From: an uncultured Clostridium sp.
Lineage (GTDB): Bacteria > Bacillota > Clostridia > Clostridiales > Clostridiaceae
Direction of reading: 5' to 3'
DNA: 11,587 nt
NCBI GenBank assembly: GCA_934746785.1
Contig: CAKVFO010000106.1
Span: 1-11,587 of the forward strand
Of the stretch, positions 6,886 to 11,587 are shown piece by piece. The notes under the pieces were generated by a model that saw nothing but the letters and a program-made list of their open reading frames with translations, was not told the DNA's origin and searched no databases. Position numbers and translations under genes: made by a program. The first letter of the stretch is position 1; the number at the start of each line of letters is the position of its first letter.

Positions 6886-9486
6886 TTACTTAGCTTCATA
6901 CCAAGTAGTACCTTCATTAACATCTACTTCTAAAGGCACATGTAATGTTAAAGCTTTTTCCATTTCTTCTTTTACCAAAGCTCTAACTTTCTCTTCTTCA
7001 TTTGGTTTAACATTTAAGATAAGTTCATCATGTACTTGTAAAATCAGACTACTCTTTAATTTTTCTTTTTTTAATCTATTATAAACATTAACCATTGCTA
7101 TTTTTATAATATCAGCTGCACTACCTTGAATTGGTGCATTCATAGCAAGTCTTTCTCCTAATGCTTTAACTATTTTATTAGAAGCCTTTATTTCTGGAAT
7201 AAATCTTCTTCTATTAAATATAGTAGATACATATCCATCTCTCATAGCATCTTCTATTATCTCGTCTAGGTATAACTTTATCTTAGGATATCTATCAAAG
7301 TATATATTCATATATTCTGAAGCTTCCTTTTTAGTTATCTTTAAGTCCTGTGCTAATGAGAAATCACTTATTCCATAAACTATTCCAAAATTTACAGCCT
7401 TAGCCCTGCTTCTCATTATTGATGTTACTTCATCTATAGGTACATTAAATACTTCTGATGCTGTCTTTGTATGAATATCACTATGATATGTAAATGCATT
7501 TATCATATTTTCATCATCTGCTATATGTGCAAGTACTCTAAGCTCAATTTGTGAGTAGTCACAAGATAATAATATATCCCCTTCTTCATTAGGTATAAAT
7601 ACTTTTCTAATTTCTCTTCCCATTTCATATTTAACAGGAATATTTTGAAGGTTAGGCTCAGTACTTGAAAGTCTTCCTGTTGTTGTTACAGTTTGATTAA
7701 AACTTGAATGTATCTTTCCATCTTCATCAATGACATTCTTTAATCCTTCTATATAAGTTGAATTTAACTTTGTTATCTGTCTATAGTATATTATTTTTTC
7801 TATTATAGGATGTTTATCTATAAGTTTATCTAATACTTCCGCATTAGTAGAATATCCTGTCTTTGTCTTCTTAATTACTGGCAAATCAAGCTTTTCAAAT
7901 AATATCTTACCTAACTGCTTAGGTGAACTTATATTAAACTCTTCTTCAGCAAGTTCATATACTTCCTTTTGAGTCTTTTCTATTTCTTCTTTAAATTTAA
8001 CAGCTAATGTATCAAGCATATCCTTATCTACATTAAAGCCTTGGCTTTCCATATAAGAAAGTACTGTTACTAAAGGAAGCTCTATATCATTATAAAGTTT
8101 CTCCATATCATCTTCTTTGATTTTGTCTTTAAGGATATAAAATAACTTTTTCATATAAATAGCTGACTTGCATAATACTTCTTCGCTATCACCTTTTATT
8201 TCTTCATCTAAATATTGTTTTACAAGAATTTTAAGGCTATATTCGCCTTTAGATGAATCTATTAAATAAGCAGCAATAGCTGTATCAAAAACAAATGATT
8301 TTATATCAATATTATTTTTAGCTAATACAGTCAACAAATGTTTTCCATCATGAATAACTTTATGTTTGTTACCATCTTCCATAAATATCTTCAAAGCTTC
8401 ATAAGCTTCTGCTTTATTAGCTTCTGCTATCTTTTTAAAATCTATTTCAATACTTTCAGTTTCTGAAGCAAATATGATTTTACTTAACTCCATTGTAGAG
8501 AATCTTGACTCTCCCTCTACTAAATAGCATATATATGAATTTTCTTCTTGATTATTTAATACTTCTTTAAATCTATCAAGATTGTCAACTTTATCAATAG
8601 TATTTTCCTTTTCTACAGAAATCTCTTCATTAAGAAGTTTTTTTGCAGCATTTTCAAGATTTAAATCAATTAAAAACTTTTGTACACCTTGTTTATCAAT
8701 ATTTTCATTAACTTTTATATCTTCAAAGCTAATATTAAAATTTTCAATTTCAGCAAGAGTTAATAGTTTTTTATTTAAAAATACTTGTTCTTTAGATTTC
8801 TCTAAATTTTCTCTTATCTTCTTAATAATTATATTATCTATATTTTCATATAAGCTATCTATAGATCCATTTTCACTTATTATATTAAAAGCAGTTCTTT
8901 CTCCAATACCTGAAATGCAATTAATATTCTTTTGCTGACATCCCTTAAGAGCTTTTACCTCTATATACTTATGAGGTTCAAGTTTAAATTTCTCTTCAAA
9001 AGACTCCATATTATAATCAATTACTTGATTTAAACCCCTTTGTATTTTAACAACTTTTACATTATCTGATATAAGATTAAATACATCATCTGCTGCTGTT
9101 ACTATACTTACTTCAATATTATTTTCTCTTGCAGCCTTAACTACCGTATTTATTATATCATCTGCTTCATATCCATCTATTTCAAAAATATTAATTGATA
9201 ATAAACTTAATAATTTTTTTATTAGAGGAATTTGTTCTTTCAATTCTTTTGGCATATTAGATGTTAACTTATATTGTTCATATTCCTTACTTCTAAAAGA
9301 AGGTCCCTCTGAATCAAAAGCTGCCATTATGTAATCAGGCTTTATCTTTTCTTTCATTTCAACTAGTATATTTGTAAATCCATAAATAGCATTTGTTGAA
9401 ATTCCCTCATTATTTTCTATTAATGGCTGTGCATAATATGCTCTATTTAATAAAGAATTTGAATCTAGTATTAGTAACTTTTCCAT
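6886..9486 (-). CDS. polA: DNA polymerase I with degenerate nuclease domains
   Basis: 866 residues, normal size for the family; gap filling in repair and Okazaki fragment maturation. The polymerase domain (about 465-866) is intact: motif A DYSQIELR with D643 and E648, motif B with R692, K696, F700 and Y704, motif C with H819, D820 and E821. The 3'-5' exonuclease-like region (about 300-460) lacks the DxE signature (ICYLVEGES at 319-327), as in many Gram-positive Pol I. The 5'-nuclease domain (1-290) keeps D8, D58 and E107-D109-D110. The usual TGDxD is TAADD (130-134), losing the first Asp, and GDSSDN is GCQQKN (182-187), losing both metal Asp residues. The 5' nuclease is therefore probably impaired or dead. 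The YKxxR basic element is also altered (YKLTSN). The ATG at 9486 follows AGGAGGA. First gene of the four-gene operon. Confidence 0.96.
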   Translation of the reverse strand: MEKLLILDSNSLLNRAYYAQPLIENNEGISTNAIYGFTNILVEMKEKIKPDYIMAAFDSEGPSFRSKEYEQYKLTSNMPKELKEQIPLIKKLLSLLSINIFEIDGYEADDIINTVVKAARENNIEVSIVTAADDVFNLISDNVKVVKIQRGLNQVIDYNMESFEEKFKLEPHKYIEVKALKGCQQKNINCISGIGERTAFNIISENGSIDSLYENIDNIIIKKIRENLEKSKEQVFLNKKLLTLAEIENFNISFEDIKVNENIDKQGVQKFLIDLNLENAAKKLLNEEISVEKENTIDKVDNLDRFKEVLNNQEENSYICYLVEGESRFSTMELSKIIFASETESIEIDFKKIAEANKAEAYEALKIFMEDGNKHKVIHDGKHLLTVLAKNNIDIKSFVFDTAIAAYLIDSSKGEYSLKILVKQYLDEEIKGDSEEVLCKSAIYMKKLFYILKDKIKEDDMEKLYNDIELPLVTVLSYMESQGFNVDKDMLDTLAVKFKEEIEKTQKEVYELAEEEFNISSPKQLGKILFEKLDLPVIKKTKTGYSTNAEVLDKLIDKHPIIEKIIYYRQITKLNSTYIEGLKNVIDEDGKIHSSFNQTVTTTGRLSSTEPNLQNIPVKYEMGREIRKVFIPNEEGDILLSCDYSQIELRVLAHIADDENMINAFTYHSDIHTKTASEVFNVPIDEVTSIMRSRAKAVNFGIVYGISDFSLAQDLKITKKEASEYMNIYFDRYPKIKLYLDEIIEDAMRDGYVSTIFNRRRFIPEIKASNKIVKALGERLAMNAPIQGSAADIIKIAMVNVYNRLKKEKLKSSLILQVHDELILNVKPNEEEKVRALVKEEMEKALTLHVPLEVDVNEGTTWYEAK

Positions 9487-9548
9487 ATAGTCCTCCTCTA
9501 ACTCTTAATAACATAACTATTTAAATTATTAATATCTTTTTCTTTAAT

Positions 9549-9578
9549 TATACTCTTATTTAAAATTTAATTCACTTA
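9549..9578 (-). promoter_or_regulatory. Possible promoter of the polA operon
   Basis: The short gap between glsA and polA holds a good TATAAT -10 (minus strand, in GAGTATAATTAAAG) about 65 bp before the polA start. The -35 region (GTGAAT or TGAATT at 16-17 nt) is a poor match and falls at the glsA stop codon. There is no terminator hairpin after glsA, so polA may also be reached by read-through. Confidence 0.35.
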
Positions 9579-10493
9579 AAATATGCTTAAATCGAGTTCT
9601 TGTGATAAATCTTTTAAAACCTGAAGTCCTGCGGCACTATTACCTTTTTTATCAAGTGCAGGGCCATAAACGCCTATACCCATCCATCTTGGAACAGTGG
9701 CAACAACTCCTCCACCGACCCCACTTTTAGCTGGCACACCAATTTGTACCGCAAATTCTCCTGATGCATCATACATACCACAAGTAACCATAATAGTTTT
9801 AACTATTCTACAGTTCTCTCTTGAAATAAGTCTTTCATTACTCCATGGTGTAACACCATCATTAGCTAAAACTGAACCAAACATAGCTAAATCCATAGCC
9901 GTTGCTTCAATTGAGCACTGTCTAAAATATAGATCTAAAATCTCTTCTATATTTCCATTAAGCATACCATTACTCTTCATAAAATAAGCCAAAGCTCTAT
10001 TTCTATTCCCTGTTTTTTTCTCTGAAATATAAACTTCTTCATTGAATCCTATATTAGGATTATTAGTTGCTCTCCTTATAAAATTAAGTATCCTTTGGAA
10101 TTTATCTTCTTCATTTTCTCCATAGATTAATGATGTTGTAACTATCGCCCCTGCATTAATCATTGGATTATATGGCTTGTTTTGATCTTTCTTCTCTAAA
10201 GTAACAATACTATTAAATTCATCTCCTGTAGGTTCAACGTTTACTTTACTAAAAACATTTTCCCTTCCATTATCACTAAGAGCAAGTATTAAACTTACTA
10301 CCTTAGAAATACTTTGAATAGTAAACTTCTTATTATATTCGCCTGCAAAATATTTTCTTCCTTGAAGATCTACTATTGCAATTCCTAAGTCATCTGGATT
10401 TGCTCTTAAAAGTGCAGGTATATAAGAAGCTAACTTTCCTTCCTTCCCATAATGTCTATTTTTTTCAACAAGACTTTCTAACAATTTATACAT
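9576..10493 (-). CDS. glsA: Glutaminase (serine-dependent beta-lactamase-like family)
   Basis: Hydrolyses L-glutamine to glutamate and ammonia in the cytoplasm; roles in nitrogen balance and acid tolerance are known for the family. 305 residues from the ATG at 10493, close to the usual 305-310 of bacterial GlsA. Motifs: the catalytic S61-I-S-K64 (SxxK) in FTIQSISKV, KPYNPMINAGAI (106-117), the Tyr/Asn-rich middle, and the SGVGGGV glycine turn (257-263). The ATG is preceded by AGAGGTG at 9 nt. An in-frame GTG four codons upstream (10505) has AAAGGA at 8 nt and is a possible alternative start, but it overlaps the better ribosome binding site. It has its own promoter and no clear terminator before polA. 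Confidence 0.93.
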   Translation of the reverse strand: MYKLLESLVEKNRHYGKEGKLASYIPALLRANPDDLGIAIVDLQGRKYFAGEYNKKFTIQSISKVVSLILALSDNGRENVFSKVNVEPTGDEFNSIVTLEKKDQNKPYNPMINAGAIVTTSLIYGENEEDKFQRILNFIRRATNNPNIGFNEEVYISEKKTGNRNRALAYFMKSNGMLNGNIEEILDLYFRQCSIEATAMDLAMFGSVLANDGVTPWSNERLISRENCRIVKTIMVTCGMYDASGEFAVQIGVPAKSGVGGGVVATVPRWMGIGVYGPALDKKGNSAAGLQVLKDLSQELDLSIF

Positions 10494-10531
10494 AAGCTTA
10501 AGCACCTCTTTTATCCTTTGTTCAAATTTTA

Positions 10532-10560
10532 ATTATATTACTTAATAATTATTTTCTCAA
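10532..10560 (-). promoter_or_regulatory. glsA promoter
   Basis: The minus strand has TTGAGA (10560-10555), a 17-nt spacer and TATAAT (10537-10532), about 40 bp before the glsA start. The spacer contains AATAATTAT, a partial Fur-like half that falls short of a convincing box. Confidence 0.75.
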
Positions 10561-10573
10561 GGTTAATATAAAT

Positions 10574-10627
10574 AAGAAGAGCTTCGTCATATCAGTTTTC
10601 ACAAACTACTATAACAAAGCTCCTCTT
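10574..10627 (-). terminator. 25-bp hairpin ending the DUF3284-like gene
   Basis: Starting two bases after the stop codon, the minus strand folds 11 bp (AAGAGGAGCTT with AAGCTCTTCTT, one G-U), continues for 14 more positions with one mismatch and a few G-U pairs, and closes on a short loop GTGA(A). TTATTTATATT follows, a modest U-rich tail. The most likely role is termination, insulating glsA from the upstream gene. Confidence 0.7.
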
Positions 10628-10629
10628 AA

Positions 10630-11277
10630 TTATATATCCTCTGAATATTCTTCTACCTTCTTCTCTTCTTTTTCTACTTCTTTGACAAGTGCTTCAGCTT
10701 CTTTCAAAGCTTTTTCTGCATTAAGTCTTGCTTCTTCTGCCTCTTTTTTTGCCTTTAAAGCTTCTTCTTTTTTAGCTTGTACAGCTTTCTTCTTTTCTTC
10801 AATCTTTGCTGCTTCTTCAGTTCTAGACTTAATATTTTTAGCTAACTTTTCATCAAATATATCTATTTCCCTCAATAGACCTTCAATGAAATATGAAAAT
10901 CTCTTTTTAACTCTTCCTTTAAAAACAAGATTTTGAATAAGTACATTAAACCATGGTATAAACCCCTTGCTAACATCATCTTCTATTAATGTTATTTTTG
11001 TAGATTCTTTACTTATAGCTTCAAAAGAATATCTAGAAGTATAAACACTACTTGGAGATGAACTTTTTATTTCATATAATTCATTTTTCTTAAAATCTGT
11101 AATTTCTACTTCTAGGTTTGCAGACTGTGCTGAATAGGCACCCACTCTTTTTATAACCTTACATCCTATTGGATTACTTTCATTAAATTTAGGAAAATCC
11201 TTTTTTGCTGTTCTTATAAAAACATTAAAAACCTTTTCTACAGGATAATTAATAACGGCTGAATTGGAAAAAGCCAT
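10630..11277 (-). CDS. SRPBCC (DUF3284-like) protein with charged coiled-coil tail
   Basis: 215 residues from the ATG at 11277, which has GGAGGTG six bases upstream; a GTG five codons earlier lies over that site and is not the start. Residues 1-140 look like an SRPBCC/START-type ligand-binding fold close to the DUF3284 family: an opening MAFSNSAVINYPVEKVFNVF strand-helix, alternating beta strands to about 100, and the late helix around KGFIPWFNVLIQNLVFKG (104-121). Residues about 143-210 are an Ala/Glu/Lys-rich low-complexity coiled coil with no membrane segment. No signal peptide, so cytoplasmic. The ligand and function are unknown. It is a single-gene unit with its own terminator. Its -10 box is clear, but its -35 region lies in an intron remnant. 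Confidence 0.75.
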   Translation of the reverse strand: MAFSNSAVINYPVEKVFNVFIRTAKKDFPKFNESNPIGCKVIKRVGAYSAQSANLEVEITDFKKNELYEIKSSSPSSVYTSRYSFEAISKESTKITLIEDDVSKGFIPWFNVLIQNLVFKGRVKKRFSYFIEGLLREIDIFDEKLAKNIKSRTEEAAKIEEKKKAVQAKKEEALKAKKEAEEARLNAEKALKEAEALVKEVEKEEKKVEEYSEDI

Positions 11278-11312
11278 TAAATCCACCTCCACATTACTTT
11301 TGTTATGTAATT

Positions 11313-11318
11313 ATTATA
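11313..11318 (-). promoter_or_regulatory. -10 box of the DUF3284-like gene, without a native -35
   Basis: TATAAT on the minus strand, 35 bp before the start codon. The intron 3' end is only about 8 bp upstream, so the -35 position (about 11336-11341, TACCTC on the minus strand) is intron sequence and a poor match. Confidence 0.5.
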
Positions 11319-11326
11319 CTACATTG

Positions 11327-11395
11327 ATCGAGTAGGAGGTAATCAATTATTTTGATTACCGACCTCTCACACCACCGTACGTACAATGTCGTCAA
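11327..11395 (-). mobile_element. Truncated 3' end of a group II intron (part of domain V plus domain VI)
   Basis: On the minus strand, GTACGTACGGTGGTGTGAGA (about 11384-11365) matches the 3' strand of bacterial group II domain V. A domain VI hairpin follows (GGTAATCAA, loop, TTGATTACC), then CTCCTACTCGAT, the typical 3' end. The 5' strand of domain V, which holds the catalytic triad, is missing: sequence upstream reads GTTGACGACATT instead. There is no reverse transcriptase ORF nearby, so this is an inactive remnant. The exact 3' boundary (around 11326-11327) rests on pattern memory. Confidence 0.7.
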
Positions 11396-11507
11396 CTTAG
11401 TAGATTAAGGCAAGTAAAAGTACTTTAAAATCATATTATTTTCCATAGCTATTTAAAATCCCTTTAAAAAATGGTACACTAAATAAATCCACTGGTAAAA
11501 GTGAATT

Positions 11508-11587
11508 TTAAATTATGTATTTATTTTTAGTATTAGATGCAGGATTTAACATTGTGATGGTGCTTTTTCCTTGGATGTTTGTTTTTT
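11508..11587 (-). CDS. Possible C-terminal tail of a gene entering from the right edge (partial)
   Basis: The minus strand is open from the window edge to TAA at 11508-11510, giving 25 residues that include QGKSTITMLNPASN. I do not recognise it. The composition is protein-like, but 25 codons is too short to prove coding. Between here and the intron remnant (11396-11507) I see no other feature. A hydrophobic reading on the opposite strand (from 11515) is probably its shadow. Confidence 0.3.
   Translation of the reverse strand, partial: KTNIQGKSTITMLNPASNTKNKYII

Noticed and set aside
10537..10560. Possible Fur box in the glsA promoter
   Set aside because: AGAAAATAATTATTA matches the Fur consensus only partly and lacks the TGA/TCA outer ends; in such AT-rich DNA this is expected by chance.
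11515..11587. Short hydrophobic open frame on the plus strand at the right edge
   Set aside because: No ribosome binding site, and it lies opposite a more protein-like minus-strand frame, so it is probably an antisense shadow.
1..11587. CRISPR array, prophage or complete insertion sequence
   Set aside because: No spaced direct repeats, no recognisable phage genes and no intact transposase; only the intron fragment suggests mobility.

Overview
The window is very AT-rich, with Clostridium-style ribosome binding sites (GGAGG/AGGAGG), U-tailed hairpin terminators and sigma-A type promoters. Protein content (a YhgE/Pip protein, Pol I without a proofreading site, coaE directly behind polA) fits a low-GC Firmicute, most likely Clostridium in the strict sense. 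The genus is inferred from composition and gene style, not from a search. All recognised genes are on the minus strand, so reading order is from high to low coordinates.

Right to left: (1) 11278-11587 holds the 3' end of a broken group II intron, lying against the -10 box of the next gene, plus a possible gene tail at the window edge. (2) 10630-11277 encodes an SRPBCC (DUF3284-like) protein with a long charged coiled-coil tail, closed by a 25-bp hairpin. (3) glsA (glutaminase) has a clear promoter. (4) polA-coaE-lytic transglycosylase-GH8-like protein are closely spaced and form one probable operon, ending at a perfect 24-bp hairpin. It mixes DNA replication/repair, the last step of CoA synthesis and two membrane-anchored cell-surface enzymes. 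(5) A single tRNA-Leu(GAG) has its own promoter and terminator. (6) A YhgE/Pip membrane protein has a palindromic, TetR-like operator over its -35 box. (7) eno (enolase) stands alone, outside any glycolytic cluster, with a perfect Fur-type palindrome inside its promoter. (8) Downstream of eno is a gene-free stretch that contains a very good promoter bracketed by two more Fur-type sites, followed by three stem-loops and a U-tailed terminator, without a credible ORF.

The most interesting part is the left end: a candidate iron-regulated small RNA of about 170 nt next to an apparently Fur-controlled enolase gene. The sRNA has the layout expected of a RyhB/FsrA-like regulator (Fur-box promoter, C-rich loop, terminator), but its sequence is not one I recognise. 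The second notable point is PolA: its 5'-nuclease domain has lost three of the conserved metal-binding aspartates and the 3'-5' exonuclease domain also lacks its acidic signature, so this Pol I may be a polymerase only. Third is the intron remnant, which appears to have replaced the -35 region of the DUF3284-like gene.
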